DNA of 64,000 nt from an uncultured Clostridia bacterium (GTDB lineage: Bacteria; Bacillota; Clostridia; HGM11514), in the NCBI GenBank assembly GCA_934464705.1, contig CAKSKB010000012.1, positions 1 to 64,000 of the forward strand. Direction: 5' to 3'. The stretch's first letter is position 1; every line of letters begins with the position of its first letter. This document shows, one piece after another, positions 1 through 7,391 of this stretch. The notes under the pieces were generated by a model. That model worked only from the letters and a program-made list of their open reading frames with translations. It did no database searches and was not told the origin of the DNA. The translations under genes and the position numbers were made by a program.

Positions 1-405
1 GTCTTGAGAAAAATCGGCTCGATAAAAACTGCGCGCACCTTATGGCGTGAAAATTTTTAGTCATTTTTGGTGCGGAGATCGCTGACAGGCGGTCGCCTTT
101 CAATGACGACAAGCCGAAAAGGGCAAAAATTGCCGTCATAAGGCATTAAGGGTTCGCCTCTCGGTTGCCTAAAATCCGCATATCAAATTTCCGCTGCTGA
201 TGTGGATTTTTAGCGGAACGAAGCGCTGAGTGCGCTTCTTGGAGCGGCGCTTAAACGAAGCCTCATCGAGTGCTACAGATGGCATTTTTCGCAGAGGCTC
301 GGCGGCAAAGGGTGCAGGGGGAATTGCTGCTGATTCCCCCTGTAGGATAAGGCAAACCGATATTTTGCGTGAAAAAGTCAAGAAATGAATTGCTTTTCAG
401 ACATA
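1..405 (+). repeat. Intergenic repeat, copy 1 (cut by window start)
   Basis: Bases 145-405 are repeated in the same orientation near 58689-58948, with a few substitutions and small indels. Bases 1-144 recur as the reverse complement of about 58463-58607. The block contains clear self-complementary stems, such as a 10-bp stem around 317-345 (CAGGGGGAAT pairing with ATTCCCCCTG) and TTCCGCT/AGCGGAA around 190-220. No ORF keeps its frame between the copies, so I read it as a non-coding repeat (MITE-like or a structured RNA), not a gene. The left end lies outside the window. Apart from this repeat and the hairpin repeat at 411-466, I see nothing in 1-533. Confidence 0.8.
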
Positions 406-410
406 AAAAA

Positions 411-466
411 GGTTTTCGGCTCGCCGAAAACCCTCAATAACTATTATCTATTATCTCTTATCTATT
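411..466. repeat. 56-bp direct repeat A, starts with a terminator-like hairpin
   Basis: The 56 bases are identical to 1192-1247. They begin with a 9-bp stem (GGTTTTCGG pairing with CCGAAAACC, 4-nt loop) followed by an AT-rich run of TCTATTATC-like units. Read on the minus strand, the hairpin is followed by a T run, so it can act as the terminator of the minus-strand gene ending at 534. Together with repeat B it brackets the RHH/SLOG gene pair. A relaxed version of the hairpin also ends repeat copy 2 near 59017-59040. Confidence 0.85.
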
Positions 467-533
467 CTATATTTCTGCTCTTTTTCCTTCATATCAGCCC
501 CGACCGTAAGCTGATGTTATCTTAATGCCATAT

Positions 534-722
534 TTATTCATTTTCGGAATCCTTATCAATAATAATTTCGCCGTGTTCATTTTCAAATTCCGAAATACAT
601 TTCTTAATAAGATGTTCAATTTCTTTGTTTTTTGTTCTGCCGTCATACTCTGCAATGAAAGCAAGCTTATCGAGCAGAATTTGAGAAATTCTTAATGTAT
701 ATCTCGGCAAATTATCTTTCAT
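534..722 (-). CDS. Small ribbon-helix-helix (Arc/CopG-like) protein
   Basis: A 62-residue protein starting MKDNLPRYTLRI. The pattern of a short beta strand (RYTLRIS), then a helix (LLDKLAFIAEYDG) and a second helix (TKNKEIEHLIKKCISEFE) is that of ribbon-helix-helix DNA-binding proteins; the turn GRTKN sits where RHH proteins have the G-x-S/T-x-N turn. The tail is acidic (IIIDKDSENE). I chose the ATG at 722 because AAAGGTGAG lies just upstream; the longer reading frame to 791 has no ribosome site. It is divergent from the SLOG gene at 825 and may repress the shared promoter region, which is inference. RHH antitoxins have this size, but no toxin-like partner is evident. Confidence 0.6.
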   Translation of the reverse strand: MKDNLPRYTLRISQILLDKLAFIAEYDGRTKNKEIEHLIKKCISEFENEHGEIIIDKDSENE

Positions 723-744
723 ATGACTCACCTTTGACTTAGTA

Positions 745-773
745 TTGACATTATTATAACATTGTAGTATAAT
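745..773 (+). promoter_or_regulatory. Consensus sigma-A promoter for the SLOG gene
   Basis: TTGACA (745-750), 17-nt spacer, TATAAT (768-773): a perfect match to the vegetative consensus, 52 nt before the start of the gene at 825. It overlaps the upstream region of the divergent RHH gene, so binding there could regulate both. Confidence 0.8.
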
Positions 774-824
774 AAAAAGACAAAATGACACAATTTTGAC
801 GCATAAAATAAAGGTGGTTATGAT

Positions 825-1154
825 ATGAAAATAGCAGTAATAGGTTCAAGAAACATAAAAAATATAGATTTGACGAATTTTATACCAAAAAATACCACAG
901 AAATAATATCCGGAGGTGCCGTCGGTGTTGACAGCCTTGCAAGGGAATATGCAATTGCAAATGGTATAAAACTTACCGAAATTAAACCGGAGTACAATTT
1001 ATATAAAAAAGGCGCACCGCTTAAAAGAAATTTGAAAATCATTCAAAATTCGGAGCTTGTTTTGGCTTTTTGGGACGGAAAATCCCGAGGAACAAAGTTT
1101 GTAATAGACACCTGCCACAGGCTCGAAATACCGGTTAGAGTGTACATACGGTAA
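825..1154 (+). CDS. SLOG-fold (YspA/DUF2493-like) nucleotide-binding protein
   Basis: A 109-residue Rossmann-like protein. It starts with beta strand plus glycine loop (MKIAVIGSRNI), has the family signature SGGAVGVDSLAREYA, a GAPLKRN segment, and AFWDGKSRGTKFVID near the C-terminus. These are the landmarks of the SLOG superfamily (YspA/cpYpsA-related branch), related to DprA and LOG proteins and predicted to bind nucleotides or nucleotide-derived ligands. The family is often found in genome-conflict or signalling contexts, but no activity can be read from this sequence. The ribosome site AAAGGTGG precedes the ATG. It is divergent to the RHH gene, and the pair is bracketed by 56-bp direct repeats, suggesting a small movable cassette. 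Confidence 0.75.
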   Translation: MKIAVIGSRNIKNIDLTNFIPKNTTEIISGGAVGVDSLAREYAIANGIKLTEIKPEYNLYKKGAPLKRNLKIIQNSELVLAFWDGKSRGTKFVIDTCHRLEIPVRVYIR

Positions 1155-1191
1155 AACTGTTCTCGCCGCAAGGTCGGATAATAAATAAGAA

Positions 1192-1247
1192 GGTTTTCGG
1201 CTCGCCGAAAACCCTCAATAACTATTATCTATTATCTCTTATCTATT
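1192..1247. repeat. 56-bp direct repeat B with terminator-like hairpin
   Basis: Identical to 411-466. Its 9-bp GC-containing stem lies just beyond the 3' end of the minus-strand gtrA-like gene (ending 1255) and is followed on the minus strand by CCTTCTTATTTATT, so it probably also terminates the smc-ftsY-gtrA transcript. The identity of A and B points to a recent duplication or to target duplication around the intervening gene pair. Confidence 0.85.
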
Positions 1248-1254
1248 ATCTGTT

Positions 1255-1731
1255 TTATCTGTTATCCGATTTTTTCAATGTTTTTTCAAGAAAAAGCTTT
1301 CTTGTTATAAAGTTGTAGACCATCACGATAAACGACGAAACGACCTTAGCAAACAGTTTCCAGGTGTCGGAAGGGTGGATGTTAAGGGTATAATCGATAA
1401 TCAGATGAATCAGCACGCTGTATATAACCTCGGTTAAAACAAGCCCGATTGCGCTCAGAACAGCAAACACGAACATGGTTGCGCTGCTGTTTTTCTTTTT
1501 AGCGTCGAACACCCAGCGGATGCTGAAAACATAGTTGTACACAAGCGTGAGAATAAAAGCCATGGCGAGTGCGATGTTCTGGTTGATTCTGCATTTAATA
1601 AAAATCCAGAAAAGAAGGGTATCCAGAATAAACGCCGTCGTTCCTATAACGCTGAAACGCAGCATCTGGCGCACAAGCCTGTGGTTTTCGAGAAAATCCA
1701 GAGTATTAATCTTCAGCGATTTCAATTTCAT
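1255..1731 (-). CDS. GtrA-like four-helix membrane protein
   Basis: About 158 residues from MKLKSLKIN. The sequence has four hydrophobic helices, with the GtrA-family pattern of an N-terminal QMLRFSVIGTTAFILD segment, then a second helix ending in TLVYNYVFSIRWVF and a C-terminal basic tail after VMVYNFITRKLFL. GtrA proteins are thought to move or modify polyprenyl-linked sugars for cell-wall or teichoic acid glycosylation; the substrate cannot be told here. The start is uncertain: ATGs at 1746, 1737 and 1731 are all in frame and all lie inside the end of ftsY, and GGTGATGATA just before 1731 is the best, though weak, ribosome site. The overlap suggests translational coupling to ftsY. Confidence 0.75.
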   Translation of the reverse strand: MKLKSLKINTLDFLENHRLVRQMLRFSVIGTTAFILDTLLFWIFIKCRINQNIALAMAFILTLVYNYVFSIRWVFDAKKKNSSATMFVFAVLSAIGLVLTEVIYSVLIHLIIDYTLNIHPSDTWKLFAKVVSSFIVMVYNFITRKLFLEKTLKKSDNR

Positions 1732-2650
1732 TATCATCACCGTCATCAAACAATGCGTCCGCAAATTCTTTGGGGTTGAAGTATTGCAAATCGTCGATAC
1801 CCTCACCCACCCCGATAAGCTTAACGGGTATGCTCTGCTCGTTGTTAATAGCGATGACCGCGCCGCCTTTTGCGGTGCCGTCAAGCTTGGTGAGGACTAC
1901 GCCGGTAATGGCGGCAGTTTCGCCGAACAGCTTTGCCTGGGAGAGTGCGTTCTGACCGGTGGTAGCGTCAAGAACCAGCAGCACCTCTTTTGCGGCGCCG
2001 GGGAGTTCCCTTTCGATAACCCTGAAAATCTTGTTAAGTTCGTTCATGAGGTTAACCTTGTTGTGGAGCCTGCCTGCGGTGTCGCAGATAAGAACATCGG
2101 TGTTTCTTGTTTTTGCGGCGTTTACTGCATCGAAAATCACGGCGGCGGGGTCGGAACCCTCGCTGTGTTTGATGAGGTCAACGCCGGCACGGTCCGCCCA
2201 GACCTCCAGCTGCTCGATTGCGGCCGCCCTGAAGGTGTCGGCGGCGGCAAGCAGAACATTTTTGCCGCTGTTTTTGAGAAGCGCCGCAATTTTGCCTATC
2301 GAAGTGGTTTTGCCCACGCCGTTAACGCCGATTACGAGAATAACCGAAGGCTTTGTCGAAAGGTTAAGTTCTGCTGCATCGGAACTGAGCATATCGTAAA
2401 TAATCGCCTTAAGTTCAGCTTTTACCCCGTCCGCATCCTGAATATTCTTGGTTTTAACGGCGTCACGCAGGCGCTCGATGATTTCCATAGACGTGTTGAC
2501 GCCTACATCTGCCGTGATGAGAGCTTCTTCAAGTTCTTCAAAAAGCTCCTCATCGACCTTTCTGAAAACCTTGAACACCTCGTTAACCTTCTGCGAAAAA
2601 TTCTCACGGGTCTTGGAAAGCCCGTTCTTTAACTTATCGAAAAATCCCAT
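1706..2650 (-). CDS. ftsY: Signal recognition particle receptor FtsY
   Basis: A 314-residue SRP-type GTPase that receives ribosome/SRP complexes at the membrane. After an amphipathic start (MGFFDKLKNGLSKTRENF) comes the helical N domain and then the G domain, with P-loop GVNGVGKTTSIGK near residue 108, the insertion motif ADTFRAAA, DTAGR, and TKLDGTAKGG near 265. The long acidic A domain of enterobacterial FtsY is absent, as is usual in Firmicutes. It lies 13 nt downstream of smc, and its end overlaps the gtrA-like gene. smc-ftsY is a conserved gene pair in this phylum. Confidence 0.97.
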   Translation of the reverse strand: MGFFDKLKNGLSKTRENFSQKVNEVFKVFRKVDEELFEELEEALITADVGVNTSMEIIERLRDAVKTKNIQDADGVKAELKAIIYDMLSSDAAELNLSTKPSVILVIGVNGVGKTTSIGKIAALLKNSGKNVLLAAADTFRAAAIEQLEVWADRAGVDLIKHSEGSDPAAVIFDAVNAAKTRNTDVLICDTAGRLHNKVNLMNELNKIFRVIERELPGAAKEVLLVLDATTGQNALSQAKLFGETAAITGVVLTKLDGTAKGGAVIAINNEQSIPVKLIGVGEGIDDLQYFNPKEFADALFDDGDDNEIEIAED

Positions 2651-2663
2651 AATTAGCCCCTTT

Positions 2664-5600
2664 TCAGTTAAGTTTTATTTTTTTGTCAAGCTCGGAAATA
2701 TCAAGTTCAAGCATTTCCGAAATACCCTTTTTCGGCATTGTTACGCCGTAAAGCTTGTCCGCCGCTTCCATGGTTCCCCTTCTGTGGGTGACGACCATGA
2801 ACTGTGTGTTTTCGTTCATAATTTTAAGATACTCTGCGAATCTGTAGACATTAACATCGTCAAGAGCCGCCTCGATTTCATCGAAAATGCAGAACGGCGC
2901 CGGTCTTGTTTTGAGAATCGCAAAAATAATTGCGATAGCGCAGAGTGCCTTTTCGCCGCCGGAGAGCAGCATCAGATTCTGAAGCCTTTTTCCGGGCGGC
3001 TGAACATCGATGTCAATTCCGCTTTCGAGGACATCCGATGGGTCTGAAAGACTGAGTTCGGCCTTTCCGCCGCCGAAAAGGAGCCTGAAAGTTTCGGCAA
3101 AATGAGCGTTTATGATTTTGAACTGCTCCGAAAAAACGGCTTTCATAAGTTCCTGCATATCGGCTATGGTTTTTTCGAGAGCGACTTTGGCTTCAACGAG
3201 GTCGTTTTTCTGTCCGGAGAGGAATTCGTAGCGTTCCTTAACGGACTTATACTCCTCGATTGCGTCGACATTTATCGAACCGAGAGCGGAAATCTGCCGT
3301 TTTATGCCCGAAATCTCGGTTTTTGCCGCCGGAACGCTTTCGATTTCGCACTTAAATTCCGCCGCCGTAATATAAGTCAGACCGTAATCGTCCCAAAGCT
3401 TGTTTACGATAGCGTCGGACTCCATTTCTCCCTTGTTTTTGCGAGTTTCAAGCTTTGAAATTTCTGTCTGAACCGCGGAGAAGCGTTCTCTTTCCTGCTT
3501 AACCGCCGCTTGTTTTGAGTTGATTTCCTCTGCCCTTGCCTGTTTTCTTTCCTCGATTTCGGACATTCTCGCCCGTTTTTGTTCGATTTCTCCGTTCAGA
3601 CCGTCAATCTTCTTAAGTTTAATTTCGATTTCCGAAGAAAGAGCATTATTCTTAAGCCGCAGCGCTTCGCACTTTTCCTTTGCCGCAGAAGCCCTGCTCA
3701 CCGCTGCCGAATAAGCAATTTTAAGCGAATTTATGCGTTCGCCCTCAACCGCCGCAGCCTTTTCGGCATTAAGTGCCTCGGTTTTTGCCGCCGACACTTC
3801 CGCCGCGGATTTTCTTTCGTTTTCGGCGGCAAGTTCGTACTTTCTCTTAAGTTCCTCCGAAGCCTCGCCGAACTTTTTGTTTTCCGCCGTAAGCTCGCAG
3901 AGCCTTTTGCGCCTGTCCGCCGTCTGCGCCTCTATTTCGTCAATTCTTGCTTTTGCGCTTTTTGCAAGCCCGCGGTTTTTCTCCGCCTCGCCGGCCTCAC
4001 GGGTTATTTCGTAATTTATTCTGTTGTCCTCCGCCGCAAGCGCCATTATGTCAGCGTCGGTTTTTCTGATATTATCCTCGGTTTCCGAAAGCAAGGCATT
4101 ATTTTCATCAAGAATCTTTTGGGTTTCGGCGTTCTTGGATTTAAGCTTTTCCGCCGCCGCCGAAAGCTTTTCGCACTCCTCTATAAGCTGCTGCTTATCG
4201 CCGGCACGGGTCAGAATACCGTTCGACCTGCCCGAGTTACCGCCGGTTATAGAGCCGCCGGGAGAAATAATTTCGCCCTCGAGAGTTACTATTTTAAAAC
4301 GGTAGGAACACTTTTTCGCCATTTTCACGGCGTTATCGATGTTATCCGTGACCGCCGCCGCGCCCAGAAGGCTTGAAACGATATTTTTGTAAGCCTTGTC
4401 ATAGCCGCAAAGCTCGGACGCAAGCCCCAAAAATCCGTCAAAGCCGCTTAGATTCTCATCGAATTTCCTGGGTTTTACCGATGTAAGCGGCAAGAAAGTC
4501 ACTCTGCCGCCCTTTGTTTTTTTAAGATATGCAATCGCCGCCTTTGCGTCCTCCTCGGTAGCGGTAACGATGTTTTGCAGCGCACCGCCGAGAGCCGCTT
4601 CGATTGCGGCGGCGTATTCTTTTTCAACCGTAATCAGCCTTGAAAGCGGAGCGTGTATATCGGCGTTTTTAAGCGCCGACCCCGTCGCCTGCATTACGGA
4701 TTTTACACCCTTCTGATAGCCTTCATACTCGTTTTCGAGTTCGGTGAGCATTTTGATTCTGTCGCGTTTCATGTTGAGCAGCGACAGCTTATCGTTAAGC
4801 ATTTGCCCGTCCGAACCGCACTTTTTTTCAAGTTCCGAAATCTCGGAATTTATTTTTTCCTTCTTTATTATAAGCCCGTGCTTTGAGCGTTCCTTTGCGT
4901 TTGCCTCTTCCGAAAGCTTCTTTGCCGCAGCTTTAAGTTCCGCAATTTTCGCATCGGATTCCGCTGCGATGTTTTCCGCGTCAACCATCTGCGCATGATA
5001 GTTTTCGGAAAGTGCGTCCGCCCCCGAAAGCGCCGCACGGATTTCTGCGGTTTCCGCCGAAGCTATGGAGAGCGCCTCGTTTGCGCCGCTCAGTTCCGAC
5101 AGCGCCGCCTCACGCAGCCTTTGATTGTCAAGCTGTTTTTTTTCGAGAGCCGAAAGCTGCGCTGCGTATGCCAAAGCCGATAATTTCAGCGATTCAACCT
5201 CTTTGGTTTTGTTCTCCGTTTCGGAAAGCCTTAAAGCGGCTTCCGCCGAAGCTTCGGAAATTTCGGTTTCAAGCTTTTCGATTTCGTTTTTGTTATCTTC
5301 AATCGTTGCACGGCTTATTTCAATCTCGTTTTGGTGCAGCTTTATGCTGCCCTCGAAGGAGGTTATATCCTCACGCACGCCTGCGATTTCCGCCTCGGTG
5401 GTACCGATTGACTCATAGAGAGCGCCGATTTCCTTTTCGAGCGACTCCAGCGCAGCGCCGCACTCCTCCGCACTGATGTTAAGACCGCGAAGGCTCACAT
5501 CGAGTTCCGCCAGAGCGTGTTTTAAGGAATCGAGATTTTCTATGGAAACAGTCGCCTCAAGTTTTTTCAGCCTGTCCGAAAGCTCAAGAAATCGCTTTGC

Positions 5601-6233
5601 CTTTTCCGACTGCCGCAGAAGCGGTGAAAGACGGCTTTCAAGCTCGCCTGTGATGTCGGATATTCTTTCGAGATTCGCCGTTGTGCCGTCAAGTTTTTTC
5701 TGCGCCTCGATTTTTCTGTACTTATACTTTGAAATACCTGCCGCTTCCTCAAAAACCCTGCGCCTGTCCTCGGACTTATTGCTTAAAATCTCGTCAATCT
5801 TGCCCTGACCTATAAGCGAATAACCGTCCCTGCCAAGCCCGGTGTCCATAAAAAGTTCATGCACATCCCGAAGCCTGACCGAGGCACGGTTTATAAAATA
5901 TTCCCCGTCACCGGAGCGGTAAACGCGCCTTGTGACGGTCACTTCGTCATACTCGATATTAAGCCGCTTGTCCGAATTGTCAAAGGTAACCGAAACCTCC
6001 GCAAAGCCGAGGGGTTTTCGTGCATCGGTACCGCTGAATATGACATCTTCCATCTTTGCGCCCCTAAGCATTTTGGCGCTCTGCTCACCGAGGACCCACC
6101 TTACGGCGTCCGTAATATTGCTTTTTCCGCTGCCGTTCGGACCGACAATCACGGTAAGACCCGATGTAAAATCAAGCCTTATTTTATCGGGAAACGACTT
6201 AAACCCTTGCATCTCCAGTTTTTTAAGATACAT
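2664..6233 (-). CDS. smc: Chromosome segregation ATPase SMC
   Basis: A 1189-residue condensin subunit, full length for the family. The N-terminal head starts MYLKKLEMQGFKSF with Walker A GPNGSGKSN at residues 31-39. Long heptad-rich coiled coils (many A/E/K) run on both sides of a hinge at about 505-680 that ends in a GG-rich SITGGNSGRSNG stretch. The C-terminal head carries the ABC signature LSGGEKAL and Walker B FCIFDEIEAALDD. It folds and segregates the chromosome with ScpA and ScpB, which are not in this window. The start codon directly follows the TAG of the upstream gene, with only a weak ribosome site (GGAACGG), suggesting coupled translation. Confidence 0.98.
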   Translation of the reverse strand: MYLKKLEMQGFKSFPDKIRLDFTSGLTVIVGPNGSGKSNITDAVRWVLGEQSAKMLRGAKMEDVIFSGTDARKPLGFAEVSVTFDNSDKRLNIEYDEVTVTRRVYRSGDGEYFINRASVRLRDVHELFMDTGLGRDGYSLIGQGKIDEILSNKSEDRRRVFEEAAGISKYKYRKIEAQKKLDGTTANLERISDITGELESRLSPLLRQSEKAKRFLELSDRLKKLEATVSIENLDSLKHALAELDVSLRGLNISAEECGAALESLEKEIGALYESIGTTEAEIAGVREDITSFEGSIKLHQNEIEISRATIEDNKNEIEKLETEISEASAEAALRLSETENKTKEVESLKLSALAYAAQLSALEKKQLDNQRLREAALSELSGANEALSIASAETAEIRAALSGADALSENYHAQMVDAENIAAESDAKIAELKAAAKKLSEEANAKERSKHGLIIKKEKINSEISELEKKCGSDGQMLNDKLSLLNMKRDRIKMLTELENEYEGYQKGVKSVMQATGSALKNADIHAPLSRLITVEKEYAAAIEAALGGALQNIVTATEEDAKAAIAYLKKTKGGRVTFLPLTSVKPRKFDENLSGFDGFLGLASELCGYDKAYKNIVSSLLGAAAVTDNIDNAVKMAKKCSYRFKIVTLEGEIISPGGSITGGNSGRSNGILTRAGDKQQLIEECEKLSAAAEKLKSKNAETQKILDENNALLSETEDNIRKTDADIMALAAEDNRINYEITREAGEAEKNRGLAKSAKARIDEIEAQTADRRKRLCELTAENKKFGEASEELKRKYELAAENERKSAAEVSAAKTEALNAEKAAAVEGERINSLKIAYSAAVSRASAAKEKCEALRLKNNALSSEIEIKLKKIDGLNGEIEQKRARMSEIEERKQARAEEINSKQAAVKQERERFSAVQTEISKLETRKNKGEMESDAIVNKLWDDYGLTYITAAEFKCEIESVPAAKTEISGIKRQISALGSINVDAIEEYKSVKERYEFLSGQKNDLVEAKVALEKTIADMQELMKAVFSEQFKIINAHFAETFRLLFGGGKAELSLSDPSDVLESGIDIDVQPPGKRLQNLMLLSGGEKALCAIAIIFAILKTRPAPFCIFDEIEAALDDVNVYRFAEYLKIMNENTQFMVVTHRRGTMEAADKLYGVTMPKKGISEMLELDISELDKKIKLN

Positions 6234-6234
6234 T

Positions 6235-6690
6235 CTACCGTTCCATTTCCGTCCAGCTGTTCAGATCATCCATAAACTGCCGGATGTTCATGATAGTTTC
6301 GCCGGCCTGCCTTTCAGTTATGCCGGAGGTATTCTCCGCCTCGGCGGCAAGGCTCAAATATTCATTGCGGTAATTTTCGAGCATTTTTTGGTCGCCCTCG
6401 TTACCGTTTTCCTTAATCCATTCTTCGGTGTGGGACCACGCTGCGTCAAGCTCAACCTTCGCCTGTGAAACAGACGCAAGCATTGAAGAATCCGCCGCCT
6501 TTTCCTCATGCTGTTTTTCCTCGGATTCAATCGGCGTTTCTTTTTGCCCCGAAAGGTCAATATCGGCATGGGTTGCGGGATTCGGCGGCTCATAGAGAGC
6601 GCAGAAAGTAATCCCGGCAGCGATAATCGCAACGATAATCGCCGGGAAAATCACTTTTGAAAACAAACTCTTATCGGTTTTATCAGCCAT
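6235..6690 (-). CDS. Membrane-anchored protein of unknown function upstream of smc
   Basis: 151 residues. A short cytoplasmic head (MADKTDKSLFSK) is followed by one hydrophobic helix (VIFPAIIVAIIAAGITFCALY), a charged linker rich in E/K/S, and an outer helical domain with regularly spaced acidic residues (about 75-150). I recognise no family. The ATG at 6690 was chosen because GGAGGTGA lies at the right distance; a GTG at 6699 overlaps that ribosome site. It is tightly linked to smc (1 nt between stop and next start), so it is probably co-transcribed with smc-ftsY, but a role in chromosome organisation or secretion is not shown. Confidence 0.7.
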   Translation of the reverse strand: MADKTDKSLFSKVIFPAIIVAIIAAGITFCALYEPPNPATHADIDLSGQKETPIESEEKQHEEKAADSSMLASVSQAKVELDAAWSHTEEWIKENGNEGDQKMLENYRNEYLSLAAEAENTSGITERQAGETIMNIRQFMDDLNSWTEMER

Positions 6691-6718
6691 AAAGGTCACC
6701 TCCGGATTTAGTAAAAAA

Positions 6719-7026
6719 GCCGTATTTACGGTGCTTAACCACTCGCTTTGATATCCGAGCTCTTTTTTTAAGATGAATTTTGCACATTACTGCGTCAAAA
6801 TGCTCGCAAATACGAATAGTATTAGCTGTGCTTTTTCCTTGTACTGTATCAAAATTCATTTCTTAAAAAATTCTGTGAACTCAAACGCTTGAAAAATTCG
6901 TATTTTCAAGGCGAAAGGTCGAAGGCATACTTGCTGTATGTCAAGACCGACAACGCAGAAAAGGCGGATTTTACAAGTATTTGAGCGTGTTCGGATATCA
7001 AAGTGAGTGGTTAACCGAAATACGAC
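6719..7026. mobile_element. MITE-like element with imperfect terminal inverted repeats
   Basis: About 308 bp with no convincing ORF. The left end 6719-6758 (GCCGTATTT...ACCACTCGCTTTGATATCCGA) matches the reverse complement of the right end 6991-7026 over about 36-40 nt, with one short indel and a few substitutions. The element fills almost the whole gap between the smc operon and rpmB. No target-site duplication is obvious. The inner part also has shorter self-complementary stretches. It looks like a non-autonomous mobile or palindromic element; no transposase is present in the window. Confidence 0.75.
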
Positions 7027-7063
7027 CTTATTTGTTGCCCGTAATTTTAAGTACGAAAACTAT

Positions 7064-7252
7064 TTATATTGCACGGGTGATTTTACCCGAACGAATGCAT
7101 CTTGTGCAAACATGCTTTGTTTTAACCGCACCGTTTTCAATTACGCGGATTCTTCTCACATTGGGAGCCCAAGTTCTGTTGGATCTTCTGTGGGAATGAG
7201 AAACCTTAATACCGAAAGCCAGACCCTTACCGCATACATCACACTTAGCCAT
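7064..7252 (-). CDS. rpmB: 50S ribosomal protein L28
   Basis: A 62-residue protein matching bacterial L28 along its length: MAKCDVCGKGLAFGIKVSHS at the N-terminus, RRSNRTWAPNVRRIRV in the middle, and CTRCIRSGKI at the end. The CxxC pairs (CDVC and CTRC) make this the zinc-binding form of L28, the version replaced by a Cys-less paralogue under zinc starvation in some bacteria. An ideal AGGAGGTG precedes the ATG. It is a single-gene unit with its own promoter at 7292-7320. Confidence 0.96.
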   Translation of the reverse strand: MAKCDVCGKGLAFGIKVSHSHRRSNRTWAPNVRRIRVIENGAVKTKHVCTRCIRSGKITRAI

Positions 7253-7291
7253 TTATAATACACCTCCTAAAAATACAACTCCGATTATTCT

Positions 7292-7320
7292 ATAATAACA
7301 GATTTTCAACAATTTTGCAA
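7292..7320 (-). promoter_or_regulatory. Predicted promoter of rpmB
   Basis: On the minus strand: TTGCAA (7315-7320), 17-nt spacer, TATTAT (7292-7297), 40 nt before the rpmB start. It is a reasonable vegetative promoter and the only good candidate in the gap. Confidence 0.55.
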
Positions 7321-7358
7321 GTGTTTTTTGAAAAAAAGTTAATTTTTTCAGAAAAACA
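7321..7358. terminator. AT-rich hairpin between lipoprotein gene and rpmB
   Basis: GTGTTTTTTGAAAAAA pairs with TTTTTTCAGAAAAACAC around a short loop, giving a long AU-rich stem 34 nt beyond the stop of the lipoprotein gene. It could end that transcript, but there is no separate U tract, so the call is tentative. Confidence 0.4.
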
Positions 7359-7391
7359 CCGCAAACACTCATATATTATACACCATTTTAG

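Noticed and set aside
169..381. 70-codon minus-strand frame in repeat copy 1
   Set aside because: The second copy of the repeat has small indels in this stretch that would break the frame, so it is not under coding constraint.
1535..2632. 365-codon plus-strand frame opposite ftsY
   Set aside because: Antisense shadow of ftsY; no ribosome site and no recognisable fold.
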